The notes: generated by a model not told the origin, from the letters alone. A stretch of DNA of 64,000 bases from Ancylobacter vacuolatus (GCF_030813595.1 NZ_JAUSUH010000011.1:62001-126000), one strand, 5' to 3'; counted from the first letter of the stretch, positions 1 to 9,786 are shown. Numbers and translations are program-made.

Positions 1-2060
1 GCGTCGAGCGAGAGGCGGCCCTGCGCGATCGCCAGCGACATGTCGGAGACGCCGTAGATGACAAGCGCATAGTCATTGGCCATGAAGCCCAGCGGGTGCA
101 GCCCGGCGCGGTCCAGCCTTCGGGTCAGCAGCATGCCGAGCGTCTGGTGGGCGAGCCGTCCCTCGAACGGGTAGGCGACGAGATGGTAGCGGTCGCCGCG
201 CGGAAAGGTCTCGACCAGCAGATCTTCCCGCCCCGGCAGGCGCGAGCGCAGCTTCTGCAGCTCCAGCCAGTCGCGCACCTGGCCCGGCAGGCTCTGCCAT
301 CGCTCGGGCTCGGAGAGCAGCGCCCGCACCCGCGCGGCGAGGAAGGTGGAGAGCGGGAACTTGCCGCCGGCATAGGAGGGCACCCGCGGCTCCTTGGCGC
401 TGGTGCGGGCGACGCGGACCTCGTTCTCGTGGATGGTCAGATATTCCAGCACCTCGCCGGCGAAGACGAAGGTGTCGCCCGGGCTCATCGTCTCGACGAA
501 ATACTCCTCCACCTCGCCGAGCACCCGCCCGCCGAAGCGCGACTTGGCGCTGGCGAGCCGCACTTTCAGCATGGTGGATTCGACGATGGTGCCGACATTC
601 AGCCGGTATTGCTGCGCCACCTGCGGGTTGGCGACGCGCCAGCGGCCGTCCTTCATCTGGCGGATGCGGGCGAAGCGCTCATAGGCGCGCAGCGCATAGC
701 CGCCATTGGCATTGAACCCCACCACATCGTCGAAGTCGGCGCGGGCGAGGTCGGCATAGGGCTCGGCGGAGGTGACTTCCCGGTAAAGATCGTCGGCGTC
801 GAACGGGGTGGCGCAGGCCATGCCGAGCACATGCTGCGCCAGCACGTCGAGCGCGCCGGAGCGCACCACCGCGCTGTCCTGCGCCCCCGCCCGCACCGCT
901 TCCAGCGCGGCGCGACATTCCAGCACCTCGAAGCGGTTGGCCGGCACCAGAACCGCGCGGCTCGGCTCGTCCAGCCGGTGATTGGCGCGGCCGATGCGCT
1001 GCATCAGCCGCGAGGAGCCCTTCGGCGCGCCGACATTGACCACAAGGTCCACCGCGCCCCAGTCGATGCCGAGGTCGAGCGAGGAGGTGCACACCACCGC
1101 CTTCAGCTTGCCCTCGCCCATCGCCGCCTCCACCCGGCGGCGCTGCGAGACGTCGAGCGAGCCGTGATGCAGCGCGATCGGCAGGTTGGCGTCGTTGATG
1201 TGCCAGAGCTCCTGGAACAACAGTTCCGCCTGCATGCGGGTGTTGACGAAGACCAGCGTCGTGGTGTGCCGCGCGATCAGGCCGTAGATCTCTTTCAGCG
1301 AATGGCGCGCCGTATGCCCGGCCCAGGGCACATGGGCGGCGCTGTCGAGCATCGAAAGATCCGGCGCGGCGCCGGGATCGGCGATCACCAGCTCGCCCAT
1401 TTCGCCGTTCCCGCGCTGCGGCACCAGCCAGCGGCGCAGCGTGTCCGGGTCGGCCACGGTGGCGGAGAGGCCGACCGTCTGCGCCATGGGGGCGATCGCG
1501 CGCAGCCGGGCGAGGCCGAGGCTCAGCAGATCGCCGCGCTTGGAGCCGGCAAGCGCATGGAGTTCGTCCAGCACGATGCGCTTCAGGTCCGCGAACAGCG
1601 GCTCGGCATCGTCGGAGGCCAGCAGCAGCGCGATCTGCTCCGGCGTGGTGAGCAATATGTCAGGCGGGTCGCGCCTCTGGCGCTGGCGGCGCGAGGCCGG
1701 GGTGTCGCCGGTGCGGGTCTCGATGCGGACGGCCAAGCCCATTTCCTGCGCCGGCCGTTCCAGATTGCGGGCGACATCGACGGCCAGCGCCTTCAGCGGC
1801 GAGATGTAGAGCGTGTGCAGGCCGGGCGGGCGGGCGCTGTTGCGCGGGGTGGGACGGCCGGCGAGCTCGACGAGGCTCGGCAGGAAGCCGGCCAGCGTCT
1901 TGCCCGCGCCGGTGGGGGCGATGAGCAGGGTGGAGCGGCCCGCGCGGGCCTGCGCCAGCAGTTCCAGCTGGTGCGCGCGCGGCGCCCAGCCCCTGCCGGC
2001 AAACCAGCTGCGGAACGGCTCGGGCAGAAGATCGTCGGGCGCGGCATCAATGTCAGGCAC
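1..2060 (-). CDS. Ligase-associated DEXH-box DNA helicase (Lhr-Core type), 3' end cut by window
   Basis: Superfamily 2 helicase of the Lhr-Core type that works with the nearby MBL exonuclease and ATP-dependent ligase in DNA repair. About 686 codons are visible and the C-terminus runs off the left edge; family members are usually a little over 800 residues. Seen in order: Q-like motif (RAHQLELL), Walker A (APTGAGKTLA), ISPLKALAVD, TTPEQIALLL, the DELHAL box, GLSATV, and the second RecA domain with VFVNTRMQAE, CTSSLDLGIDWG and QRIGRANHR, followed by the Lhr-specific winged-helix region. A GTG start giving VPDIDAAPDD is chosen because the homology begins just after it. A partner metallophosphoesterase gene (pdeM) often follows this helicase; that side is outside the window. 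The long open frame on the opposite strand is a high-GC shadow. Confidence 0.93.
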   Translation of the reverse strand, partial: MPDIDAAPDDLLPEPFRSWFAGRGWAPRAHQLELLAQARAGRSTLLIAPTGAGKTLAGFLPSLVELAGRPTPRNSARPPGLHTLYISPLKALAVDVARNLERPAQEMGLAVRIETRTGDTPASRRQRQRRDPPDILLTTPEQIALLLASDDAEPLFADLKRIVLDELHALAGSKRGDLLSLGLARLRAIAPMAQTVGLSATVADPDTLRRWLVPQRGNGEMGELVIADPGAAPDLSMLDSAAHVPWAGHTARHSLKEIYGLIARHTTTLVFVNTRMQAELLFQELWHINDANLPIALHHGSLDVSQRRRVEAAMGEGKLKAVVCTSSLDLGIDWGAVDLVVNVGAPKGSSRLMQRIGRANHRLDEPSRAVLVPANRFEVLECRAALEAVRAGAQDSAVVRSGALDVLAQHVLGMACATPFDADDLYREVTSAEPYADLARADFDDVVGFNANGGYALRAYERFARIRQMKDGRWRVANPQVAQQYRLNVGTIVESTMLKVRLASAKSRFGGRVLGEVEEYFVETMSPGDTFVFAGEVLEYLTIHENEVRVARTSAKEPRVPSYAGGKFPLSTFLAARVRALLSEPERWQSLPGQVRDWLELQKLRSRLPGREDLLVETFPRGDRYHLVAYPFEGRLAHQTLGMLLTRRLDRAGLHPLGFMANDYALVIYGVSDMSLAIAQGRLSLD

Positions 2061-2128
2061 GGCAACAAGCTAATGCCTCGGCGCGCAATTGCGAGGGGGG
2101 GAGGCCGCGCCCGGCCCGCCGGCGACGG

Positions 2129-2596
2129 CTAGATATCGACGCCCTTGCCCGGCCCCGCCGGCAGCGCCGTTGGCGCGAGACGGTCGATGTGCGTCCACAG
2201 TGCCGTGGCGGCCGCGCCGATTTCCTGCGCGGCATAGTGCCAGACGATCAGGCTGAGCGCGATATTGAGTGCCGCCACCAGCGCCGGCCCTTGCCACGCC
2301 CGGTCATGCAGACGCTGCGGCTGCTGCGAGACCTTCAGCCCGATGATGGCCAAAGCGGCGATGGGCGGGCCGACCAGCAGCGGCACCCACGCCAGAATGC
2401 GGGCGATCTCCAGAAGGCTCAGGCTGCCGAGCGGCCGCCCGAGCAGCGTCGCCACGGCATTGCTGACGACCCCGCTGCCGGCGAGTTCGGCCACCGGGAT
2501 GACCGCCCCGCAATTCTCGCACACCGTCGTGCGGGCGGCGATGCGGAACCCGCAGGCCGGGCAATGCAGGCTGGTGCGTAGGCGCTCGACGCTCAA
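2129..2596 (-). CDS. Small zinc-ribbon membrane protein, function unknown
   Basis: About 155 residues. The N-terminus has a two-knuckle zinc ribbon (CPACGF, then CENCGA). It is followed by a hydrophobic segment around ILAWVPLLVGPPIAALAIIG and a second near ALNIALSLIVWHYA, so it is probably an inner-membrane protein with a cytoplasmic zinc knuckle. The start is a TTG that overlaps the TGA stop of the upstream GYF/TM2 gene (TTGA); a longer frame exists but only re-reads that gene. The overlap implies translational coupling and a shared transcript. I do not recognise a named family, and no function can be assigned. Confidence 0.75.
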   Translation of the reverse strand: MSVERLRTSLHCPACGFRIAARTTVCENCGAVIPVAELAGSGVVSNAVATLLGRPLGSLSLLEIARILAWVPLLVGPPIAALAIIGLKVSQQPQRLHDRAWQGPALVAALNIALSLIVWHYAAQEIGAAATALWTHIDRLAPTALPAGPGKGVDI

Positions 2597-3231
2597 CGAA
2601 GGATCCCCGCGGCGAGATTGCGGAGATAGCGCTCGTTCATGGCCTTGGCGGTCTGGTAGGCGTCGATCCACGACCAGATGTTGATGATCCATCCGAGAAG
2701 CACGAACCAGAGCAGAATGCAGGCGAAGAACATGAGAATGCCCTTGCCGATCTGCCCATTATACAGCTGGCCCAGCCCGACGATGAGAATGGAGAGGATC
2801 AGCGCCGTGCCGGCGGATTTCGGCTTGGCGATGCCCGGATCGAGGATCACCACCTGCTGGGGGCGCGGCTCGCTGGTGATGTTGTTCGTCACCTGAACCA
2901 CGGTGGCACCAGCCTCCGCCCGCACCGGACCCGCGGGCGGCGGGGCAGGCAGAGCGGCGCGGGGGAACAGCGAGACGAGCGCGGGGTCGTCGACCGCCCG
3001 GGTCCAGGTCTCCGCTCCCAGCCGCACCACCTGCGTCTCGGCACCGACCCGCTCCTCCTGGGTGAAGCCGCGCAGCTGGTGGCCGGTGAAGGGGCCGAAC
3101 ACCTGGCCGTCGAGATGGACATACCATTCGCCGTCGAGCGGGTGCGGCGGCGGCTTCGGCACCGCCGCGCCGAGGCCAGGCGCCGCCGGAGCGACGGGAT
3201 GCGTGCCGGCCGGCTTGTTCTCATTGTCCAT
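2593..3231 (-). CDS. GYF_2 and TM2 domain protein
   Basis: 212 residues. An N-terminal GYF_2-type domain (GEWYVHLDGQVFGPF, then QLRGFTQEERVGAETQVVR and TRAVDD) is joined by a Pro/Ala-rich linker to a C-terminal TM2 domain: two hydrophobic helices (ALILSILIVGLGQLYNG and ILMFFACILLWFVLLGWI) with the conserved GLGQLYNGQIGKGI turn and IDAY. GYF_2 domains are thought to bind proline-rich peptides, and TM2 proteins are small membrane proteins with no settled role. The ATG giving MDNENKPAG is chosen because upstream sequence lacks family similarity. It is coupled to the zinc-ribbon gene by a TTGA overlap. Domain assignment is from motif recognition; the function is unknown. Confidence 0.85.
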   Translation of the reverse strand: MDNENKPAGTHPVAPAAPGLGAAVPKPPPHPLDGEWYVHLDGQVFGPFTGHQLRGFTQEERVGAETQVVRLGAETWTRAVDDPALVSLFPRAALPAPPPAGPVRAEAGATVVQVTNNITSEPRPQQVVILDPGIAKPKSAGTALILSILIVGLGQLYNGQIGKGILMFFACILLWFVLLGWIINIWSWIDAYQTAKAMNERYLRNLAAGILR

Positions 3232-3336
3232 GCGTCCACCCCACCCTTTGGTACCATCATTCTGCGGGGCCGCGCGCGCGTCAACCAGAGGGGCAGGAGA
3301 GATGGGGGACATCTTGGGGTCGGCGTAGCGCGCCCC

Positions 3337-4263
3337 TCACCCCTCGCGCAGCGCCACCACCACGAGCCCGGCGACCGGCTGGTCCTTTTCCTTGCGCACC
3401 GACACCGGGTCCAGCGTCAGCGGCGTCAGCCCGGCGGCGATCAGGGTGGCGCGGACATAATCCCTTGCATGGGCGAAGCGCAGCGTGGCGCGCAGCAGCA
3501 CGTCCTCGCCGTCATGGGTCTCGGTGGTGAAGGCGAGCAGCCCACCCGGCTCCAGCACGCGGCGGGTCTCGGTGAGGATGGGGCCGAGATCGTCGAGATA
3601 GCAGAAAGCGTCGCCGGCGAAGACCAGATCGACCTCGCGCGCCGGGCGCCCGCGCAGGAAGGCGACCATCTCGCCGGCCACCAGCGCGTCATAGATGCCC
3701 CGGCGCCTGGCATGGGCCACCATGTTGGGCGAGAGATCGACGCCCTCCATCATGCCGATGCGGTCGACGAGGCGGGCGCCGACCAGCCCGGTGCCGCAGC
3801 CGAGATCCAGCCCGTGCGCGAAGGCGTAGGGCCGGCGAAGGCGGGCGCAAGCATCGGCCAGCGCCGCGTCGATCACCTCCGGCCCGCGATAGTCGAGCCG
3901 GGCCAGCGCCGCCTCGAAGCGGTCGGCATATTGGTCGAACAACACCCGCACATAGGCCGGGCTCATGCCCGCCACCTCGCCCTCCAGCCGGGCGAGGCGC
4001 AGCGTGGCGCCCAGCGTGTCGGCGGGATCGAGGGCGAGCACTTCCTCGAAGGCGACGCGCGCGCCGGGCGTATCGCCGGCCGCCTCGCGCGCCTCGCCGA
4101 GCAGGAACCAGCCCGGCGCGTACTGGCCGGCGCGGGCCACCGCCTCGGTCAGAAGCTCGGCCGCGTCGGCGGCATTGCCCTCCTCCAGCAGGGCGCGCGC
4201 CCAGTCGATCCGGCGATCGACCGTGGGGTCGCCGGAGGAAAGAATGAGCCGGCCGGAGGCCAT
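3337..4263 (-). CDS. TPR-containing class I SAM-dependent methyltransferase
   Basis: 308 residues. The first 110 or so form TPR-like helices (AAELLTEAVARAGQYAPGWF, ARVAFEEVLALDPAD). The rest is a class I methyltransferase with motif I LDLGCGTGLVGARL, an acidic motif II (GVDLSPNMV) and FAGDAFCYLDDL. The substrate is not evident; TPR-methyltransferase fusions of this size are common in Hyphomicrobiales and are annotated only to family level. The start MASGRLIL lies 51 bp from the divergent exonuclease start, and a 10-bp palindrome CCTATATAGG (4298-4307) sits in that gap, so the two genes may share a control region. The much longer frame through the exonuclease on this strand is spurious. Confidence 0.88.
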   Translation of the reverse strand: MASGRLILSSGDPTVDRRIDWARALLEEGNAADAAELLTEAVARAGQYAPGWFLLGEAREAAGDTPGARVAFEEVLALDPADTLGATLRLARLEGEVAGMSPAYVRVLFDQYADRFEAALARLDYRGPEVIDAALADACARLRRPYAFAHGLDLGCGTGLVGARLVDRIGMMEGVDLSPNMVAHARRRGIYDALVAGEMVAFLRGRPAREVDLVFAGDAFCYLDDLGPILTETRRVLEPGGLLAFTTETHDGEDVLLRATLRFAHARDYVRATLIAAGLTPLTLDPVSVRKEKDQPVAGLVVVALREG

Positions 4264-4314
4264 GGGCGGGATGTCTCGCGAAAAAGCTGGAGGGCGCCCT
4301 ATATAGGTTCCACC

Positions 4315-5397
4315 ATGCGCCCGGAAGAGCTTCTCCACACCACCCCACAGGGGCTTTATTCGCCGGCCGGCGACTTCTTCATCGACCCGACGCGGCCAGT
4401 GGCGCGGGCGCTGATCACCCATGGCCATTCCGACCATGCCCGCGCCGGCCATGGCGCCGTCATGGCGACGCGCCAGACGCTCGACATCATGGCCATCCGC
4501 TATGGCGAGGCCTTCGCCGGCACGGTGCAGGCGGCCGATTATGGCGCACGGATCGAGGTCAACGGCGTCGGCGTCGGCTTCCATCCCGCCGGCCATATTC
4601 TCGGCAGCGCGCAGATCGCGCTGGACTGGCGCGGCTGCACCATTGTCGCCTCCGGCGACTACAAGCCCGGCGCCGACCCCACCGCCCTGCCCTTCGCGCC
4701 GGTGCCCTGCCATGTCTTCATCTCCGAGGCGACCTTCGGCCTGCCGGTGTTCCGCCATCCCGCGCCGGCCGACGAGATCGCCAAGCTCATGAGCTCGCTG
4801 GCGCTGTTTCCCGAGCGGGCGCATCTGGTCGGCGCCTATGCGCTCGGCAAGGCGCAGCGGGTGATGGCGCTGCTGCGCGCCGCCGGGCACGACCGGCCGA
4901 TCCTGCTGCACGGCGCCATGGAGAAGCTGACCGCCTATTACCGCACCCAGGGCATCGATCTCGGCGAGACCCGCCCCGCCCGCGACGCCGGCCCGGCTGA
5001 GCGCGCCGGGGCGGTGGTGCTGTGCCCGCCGGGCGCGTTGGCGGATGTGTGGTCGCGGCGCTTTCCCGATCCCGTCACCGCCTTCGCCTCGGGCTGGATG
5101 CGGATCCGCGCCCGCGCCCGGCAGAACGGCGTCGAGCTGCCGCTGATCCTTTCCGACCATGCCGACTGGGACGAATTGCAGGTCGCCATCCGCGCCACCG
5201 GCTGCGAGGAGCTGTGGGTCACGCATGGGCAGGAGGACGCGCTGGTGCACTGGGCGACGCAGGAAGGGCTCCGCGCCCGCCCGCTGCACATGGTCGGTTA
5301 TGGCGAGGAAGAGGGCGAGGGCGCCACGCCGGACGCCCCCGCCGACGCGCCGGCCCCCGATGCTCCCGCTGGCGTCAACCCGGAGGTGGCGCCGTGA
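4315..5397 (+). CDS. Ligase-associated DNA exonuclease, metallo-beta-lactamase fold
   Basis: 360 residues. This is the MBL-fold exonuclease encoded with ATP-dependent ligase and Lhr-Core helicase in a repair cluster studied in Pseudomonas putida. Seen: the metal-binding HGHSDHARAGH near residues 40-50, FHPAGHILGSAQ, SGDYKPG, ISEATFG, YALGKAQR and the C-terminal ILSDHADWDEL typical of the beta-CASP/SNM1 branch. The last 30 residues are an Ala/Pro/Asp-rich tail with no obvious fold. Its TGA overlaps the GTG start of the ligase gene (GTGA), so the two are translationally coupled. It is transcribed divergently from the TPR methyltransferase. Confidence 0.92.
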   Translation: MRPEELLHTTPQGLYSPAGDFFIDPTRPVARALITHGHSDHARAGHGAVMATRQTLDIMAIRYGEAFAGTVQAADYGARIEVNGVGVGFHPAGHILGSAQIALDWRGCTIVASGDYKPGADPTALPFAPVPCHVFISEATFGLPVFRHPAPADEIAKLMSSLALFPERAHLVGAYALGKAQRVMALLRAAGHDRPILLHGAMEKLTAYYRTQGIDLGETRPARDAGPAERAGAVVLCPPGALADVWSRRFPDPVTAFASGWMRIRARARQNGVELPLILSDHADWDELQVAIRATGCEELWVTHGQEDALVHWATQEGLRARPLHMVGYGEEEGEGATPDAPADAPAPDAPAGVNPEVAP

Positions 5398-7100
5398 ACC
5401 GCTTCGCCGCCTTGCTCGACCGCCTCGCCTATGAGCCGCGCCGCAATGGCAAGATCCGGCTCATCGCCGATTATTTCCGCCACACGCCCGACCCCGAGCG
5501 CGGCTGGGCGCTGGCGGCGCTCACCGGGGCGCTGTCCTTCCGCAATGCCAAGCCCGGCCTCATCCGCCAGCTCATCGGCGAGCGCACCGACCCGGTGCTG
5601 TTCGCCCTCTCCTATGATTATGTCGGCGACCTCTCGGAGACGGTGGCGCTGATGTGGCCGGCGCCGCACGGCCTCAACGACACCGAGCCGCCGTCGCTCG
5701 AAGCCATCGTCCACGCCTTCACCCATATGGGCCGCGCCGAGATGCCGGCGGTGCTGACCTCCCTGCTCGACCGGCTGGACGAGACCGGCCGCTGGGCGCT
5801 GCTGAAGCTCATCACCGGCGGCCTGCGCATCGGCGTCTCGGCGCGCCTCGCCAAGACCGCGGTGGCGGCGCTGGGCGACCACGCGCCGGATGCGATCGAG
5901 CTGGTCTGGCCGGGGCTGGCCCCGCCTTATGCGGAGTTGTTCGCCTGGGCCGAGGGGCATGGGCCGAAGCCCGAAACCGAAGACCCCGCCCCGTTCCGGC
6001 CGGTGATGCTCTCCCATCCCTTGGAGGAGGCGGATGTCGAAAAACTCGACCCGGCCGCTTTCCGCGCCGAATGGAAATGGGACGGCATCCGCGTGCAGGC
6101 GGCACGCGCCGCCGGGCCGGACGGGCGGCATGTGACGCGGCTCTACAGCCGCACCGGCGAGGATATCTCAGGCGCCTTCCCCGACCTTGCCGAGGCGCTG
6201 GCCTTCGACGGGGTGGTGGACGGCGAATTGCTGATCCTGCGCGAGGAACGGGTGCAGTCCTTCAACGTGCTGCAGCAGCGGCTGAACCGGAAGACCGTCT
6301 CGGCCAAGCTCATGCTGGAGTTCCCCGCCCATATCCGCGCCTACGACCTGCTGGTCGATGAGGGCGAGGATCTGCGCGAGCAGCCCTTCGACGCCCGCCG
6401 GGCGCGGCTGGAGGCGCTGATATCAGCCCATCCGGCGGAAGGACGGCTCGACCTCTCCCCGCTCGTGCCCTTCCCGAGCTGGGACGCGCTGGCGCAGGCC
6501 CGCGCCGACCCGGCCGCCCATGGTGCCGGCGCCGATGCCGAGGCGGTGGAAGGGGTGATGCTGAAGCGCGCCGACAGCCTCTATCTGCCCGGCCGCCCCA
6601 AGGGGCCGTGGTGGAAATGGAAGCGCGACCCGCACAGCGTCGATGCCGTGCTGATGTATGCCCAGCGCGGCCACGGCAAGCGCTCCTCCTATTATTCCGA
6701 CTACACGTTCGGGGTGTGGACGGGAGAGACCTCCGGCACGGGCGAACTGGTGCCGGTCGGCAAGGCCTATTTCGGCTTCACCGATGCCGAGCTGATCGAG
6801 ATCGACCGCTTCGTGCGCCGCCACACGGTGAACCGCTTCGGCCCGGTGCGCGAGGTGGTGCACACGCCGACCGAGGGGCTGGTGGTGGAAGTGGCGTTTG
6901 AGGGGCTGGCCCGCTCCACCCGCCACCGCTCCGGGCTCGCCATGCGGTTTCCCCGCATCGCCCGGTTGCGCTGGGACAAGCCTCCTGGCGAGGCCGACCG
7001 GCTGGAGACGCTGGAGAAGATGATCGGTGACGAAAGCCATGCTCCCCGCACGCCCGCCGCCGTGCTAGGGAAGCAGCGTTCGCCTGCCGGGGAAATGTGA
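5394..7100 (+). CDS. ATP-dependent DNA ligase, exonuclease/helicase-associated type
   Basis: 568 residues. It seals nicks in duplex DNA using ATP. The N-terminal helical domain (MNRFAALLDRLAYEPRRNGK) is followed by the nucleotidyltransferase core with motif I EWKWDGIRVQ (the lysine that takes AMP), motif Ia-like YSRTGEDIS, motif III DGELLIL, motif IIIa AYDLL, motif IV EGVMLKR and motif V KWKRD, and then an OB-fold domain. The GTG start overlaps the exonuclease stop by 4 bp. It belongs to the cluster with the exonuclease and the Lhr-Core helicase at the left edge; it is distinct from NAD-dependent LigA and from Ku-linked LigD, because no polymerase or phosphoesterase module is present. Confidence 0.93.
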   Translation: MNRFAALLDRLAYEPRRNGKIRLIADYFRHTPDPERGWALAALTGALSFRNAKPGLIRQLIGERTDPVLFALSYDYVGDLSETVALMWPAPHGLNDTEPPSLEAIVHAFTHMGRAEMPAVLTSLLDRLDETGRWALLKLITGGLRIGVSARLAKTAVAALGDHAPDAIELVWPGLAPPYAELFAWAEGHGPKPETEDPAPFRPVMLSHPLEEADVEKLDPAAFRAEWKWDGIRVQAARAAGPDGRHVTRLYSRTGEDISGAFPDLAEALAFDGVVDGELLILREERVQSFNVLQQRLNRKTVSAKLMLEFPAHIRAYDLLVDEGEDLREQPFDARRARLEALISAHPAEGRLDLSPLVPFPSWDALAQARADPAAHGAGADAEAVEGVMLKRADSLYLPGRPKGPWWKWKRDPHSVDAVLMYAQRGHGKRSSYYSDYTFGVWTGETSGTGELVPVGKAYFGFTDAELIEIDRFVRRHTVNRFGPVREVVHTPTEGLVVEVAFEGLARSTRHRSGLAMRFPRIARLRWDKPPGEADRLETLEKMIGDESHAPRTPAAVLGKQRSPAGEM

Positions 7101-7103
7101 GTC

Positions 7104-7373
7104 ATGGCCGATAATCAGCTTGCCCGCTGGATGGGCGGTTCGCCCTTCTGGGTCCTCCTGCGGCTCATCGCGCTCTCGGTGGTGGTCGGCGTCATCCTCG
7201 CCGCGCTCGGGCTCGACCCGTTCAACATTCTCTCCAGCATTGAGAGCCTGCTGCGGCATCTGTTCAATTTCAGCTTCGAGGCGATCGAGCGGCTGTGGCG
7301 CTATTTCGTCCTCGGCGCCGTGATCGTGATCCCGCTCTGGCTGATCCTGCGCATCGCCAGCCGCGGCCGCTGA
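7104..7373 (+). CDS. Small inner-membrane protein, probably DUF6460
   Basis: 89 residues with two hydrophobic helices (FWVLLRLIALSVVVGVILAA and YFVLGAVIVIPLWLILRI) around an amphipathic segment FNILSSIESLLRHLFNFSFE. It begins 3 bp after the ligase stop and ends 4 bp before the MATE transporter start, so it sits inside a tightly packed run of plus-strand genes. It resembles the short DUF6460 proteins found in Hyphomicrobiales; this family name is from memory and should be treated as probable. No enzymatic motif is present and the role is unknown. Confidence 0.75.
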   Translation: MADNQLARWMGGSPFWVLLRLIALSVVVGVILAALGLDPFNILSSIESLLRHLFNFSFEAIERLWRYFVLGAVIVIPLWLILRIASRGR

Positions 7374-7377
7374 TCCC

Positions 7378-8703
7378 GTGAACGTCACGGTCGCTGGCCG
7401 GGTCGAAGTCACGTCCCGGCGCTTCCTCGCCATCGCGCTGCCGGCGACGCTGGCGCAGATGACCACGCCCGTGCTCGGGCTGGTCGCGACAGGCGCCATC
7501 GGCCGGCTGGGCGATGCGGTGCTGCTCGGCGCCGTGGCGCTGGGCGCGCTGCTGTTCGATTTCGCCTTCTGGATCTTCGGCTCGATCCGCATGGGCACGG
7601 CCGGCCTCACCGCGCAGGCGCTGGGGCGCGGCGAGAGCGTGGAGCTGCGCGCCGTGCTGATCCGGGCGCTGCTGATCTCAGCCGCCATCGGCCTTGTCCT
7701 CATCGTGCTGCACGCCCCGCTCGCCGACCTCGCCTTTCTCGGCATGGGCGCCAGCGAGGGGGTGCGGAGCGCGGCGACGGTCTATTTCTCCATCCGCATC
7801 CTGTCAGCGCCCTTCGCCATCGGCAATTTCGCCGTGCTCGGCTGGCTGGTCGGCATCGCCCGCACCGATATCGGCCTCGGCCTGCAGATCCTGATCGCCG
7901 CCGTGAATGCCGTGGCGACGTTGCTGCTGGTGCTGTGGTGGGATTTCGGCATTGCCGGCGCGGCCATCGCCAATGTGCTGGCGGAGATCACCGGCACGGC
8001 GTTCGGCCTCCTCGCCGCCGCCCGGCTAGTGGGGCGCGACTGGCGCGTGCCGTGGCGCACGGTGATCGCCCGCGCCCGGCTGATCGAGACGGTGGCGGTG
8101 AACCGCGACATCATGATCCGCACCGCGCTGATCATGAGCGTGATCCTGTTCTTCACCGCGCAGGGGGCGCGGCATGACGACGTGACGCTCGCCGCCAATG
8201 CGGTGCTCTACAACATCGTCATGGTCTCGGCCTTTTTCCTCGATGGCTTCTCCACCGCCGCCGAGCAGATCTGCGGCCAGAGCGTCGGGGCGAAGGACCG
8301 TGCGGGCTTCCGCCGCGCGGTGCGGCTGGTGCTGTTCTGGGGCTTCGGCTTCGCCGCGCCGGCCACCGCGCTTCTGCTGGTCGGCGGCGGGCCGCTGATC
8401 GACCTGCTGTCAGCGAATGAACAGGTGCGCGAGGTCGGCCGCGCCTTCCTGCCGCTGGCGGCGCTCACCCCGCTGCTCGGCGTCGCCGCCTTCGCCTATG
8501 ACGGCATCTATGCCGGCGCCACCTGGGCTCGCGACATGCGCAACATGATGATCCCGGCGGTGGCGCTGTTCTTCCTCGCCTGGTGGCTGACGCTGCCGCT
8601 TGGCAATAGCGGCCTGTGGCTCGCCTATCTCACCTTCATCGCCGGGCGCGGGGTGTTTCTCGCGCTGCGGCTGCCGGCGCTGGAGCGGGGCACCTTCGGC
8701 TAA
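7378..8703 (+). CDS. MATE family efflux transporter
   Basis: 441 residues, the usual size for multidrug and toxic compound extrusion proteins, with about twelve hydrophobic helices. Characteristic segments are [24 protein letters not shown] in the first helix region, [29 protein letters not shown] and the C-half repeat around [23 protein letters not shown]. The family exchanges Na+ or H+ for cationic drugs or metabolites across the inner membrane; the substrate cannot be read from the sequence. The GTG start ([11 protein letters not shown]) lies 4 bp after the small membrane protein gene. The 3' end overlaps the convergent pyrD stop by 4 bp. Confidence 0.9.
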   Translation: MNVTVAGRVEVTSRRFLAIALPATLAQMTTPVLGLVATGAIGRLGDAVLLGAVALGALLFDFAFWIFGSIRMGTAGLTAQALGRGESVELRAVLIRALLISAAIGLVLIVLHAPLADLAFLGMGASEGVRSAATVYFSIRILSAPFAIGNFAVLGWLVGIARTDIGLGLQILIAAVNAVATLLLVLWWDFGIAGAAIANVLAEITGTAFGLLAAARLVGRDWRVPWRTVIARARLIETVAVNRDIMIRTALIMSVILFFTAQGARHDDVTLAANAVLYNIVMVSAFFLDGFSTAAEQICGQSVGAKDRAGFRRAVRLVLFWGFGFAAPATALLLVGGGPLIDLLSANEQVREVGRAFLPLAALTPLLGVAAFAYDGIYAGATWARDMRNMMIPAVALFFLAWWLTLPLGNSGLWLAYLTFIAGRGVFLALRLPALERGTFG

Positions 8704-9782
8704 CCCGGGAACGGCGCCGCCACCAGCTCGCGCGCGCGACGCCCGGTAAGCGCCGTGAGCGTGGTGTTCTCGCGCGTGAGCTTTACCTGCAGGCCCTGCT
8801 TGATCTTGTCCACCAGGCCCAGCCCCTCATAGACCAGCCCGGAATAGAGCTGGATCAGGCTCGCCCCGGCCTCGATCTTGGCCAGCGCTGTGGCGGCGCT
8901 GTCGATGCCGCCGACGCCGATGAGCGGGAAGGCGCCGTCCACACGCACATAGGTCTCGGCCAGCATGCGGGTGGAGAGGGCAAAGAGCGGCCGGCCCGAG
9001 AGACCGCCGGTCTCGCCCTTGAAGGGCGAGCGCAGGCTCGGGGGGCGGGAGAGTGTGGTGTTGGAGACGATCAACCCGTCGATCCGCCGCCGCCGCGCCA
9101 CACTCACCACGCCGTCGAGATGCGGCAAAGCCAGATCGGGCGCGATCTTCAGCAGCAGCGGCACGCCGGGCGCGGCCTCATCACGCGCCGCGATCACCCG
9201 CGCCAGCAGCTCGTCGAGCGCGTGCTCCTCCTGCAGGTCGCGCAGGCCCGGCGTGTTGGGCGAGGAGACATTGGCGGTGAAATAGCCCGCCACCCCGGCA
9301 AAGGCGCGGATGCCGGAGACGTAATCGGCGGCACGGTCGGTGGAATCCTTGTTGGCCCCGACATTCACCCCGACGATCCCCGGCGCCCCGCGCTTTGTGC
9401 GGGCGGTGAGGCGGGAAAGCGCCGGGCCATGGCCGCCGCTGTTGAAGCCATAGCGGTTGATCACCGCGCGGTCCTCGACCAGGCGGAAATTGCGCGGGCG
9501 CGGATTGCCGGGCTGCGGGCGCGGGGTGATCGTTCCCACCTCGACGAAGCCGAAACCGGCGCCGAGCATCGCGTCCGGCACTTCCGCCTCCTTGTCGAAC
9601 CCCGCCGCCAGCCCCACCGGGTTGGCAAAGGCGAGGCCGAAGGCCGAAACGTTGAGGCGTGAATCGTCCACCGGCGCCGCGCGCGGCGGCAGGCAGGCGA
9701 GCGCGCGCAGGGACAGGCCGTGCGCGGTCTCCGGGTCCAGCATCCGGGCGAAGGGAAGGGCGAGGTCGAGCAGGCGGCTCAT
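8700..9782 (-). CDS. pyrD: Dihydroorotate dehydrogenase (quinone), class 2
   Basis: 360 residues. It oxidises dihydroorotate to orotate in pyrimidine synthesis and passes electrons to ubiquinone at the inner membrane. The class 2 features are the N-terminal amphipathic extension ([21 protein letters not shown]) and the catalytic-serine segment in the [10 protein letters not shown] loop. FMN-binding segments [37 protein letters not shown] and IGVGGI are visible. It follows the DUF952 gene by 4 bp on the same strand and is probably co-transcribed with it, an arrangement common in Hyphomicrobiales. It ends convergently with a 4-bp overlap on the MATE gene. Confidence 0.96.
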   Translation of the reverse strand: MSRLLDLALPFARMLDPETAHGLSLRALACLPPRAAPVDDSRLNVSAFGLAFANPVGLAAGFDKEAEVPDAMLGAGFGFVEVGTITPRPQPGNPRPRNFRLVEDRAVINRYGFNSGGHGPALSRLTARTKRGAPGIVGVNVGANKDSTDRAADYVSGIRAFAGVAGYFTANVSSPNTPGLRDLQEEHALDELLARVIAARDEAAPGVPLLLKIAPDLALPHLDGVVSVARRRRIDGLIVSNTTLSRPPSLRSPFKGETGGLSGRPLFALSTRMLAETYVRVDGAFPLIGVGGIDSAATALAKIEAGASLIQLYSGLVYEGLGLVDKIKQGLQVKLTRENTTLTALTGRRARELVAAPFPG

Positions 9783-9786
9783 GGGA

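Noticed and set aside
96..2132. 678-codon plus-strand open frame
   Set aside because: Antisense to the Lhr-type helicase; low-complexity His/Arg/Ala composition typical of GC-rich shadow frames.
3232..3312. N-terminal extension of the GYF/TM2 protein
   Set aside because: Extra codons lack family similarity; the ATG at 3231 is the better start.
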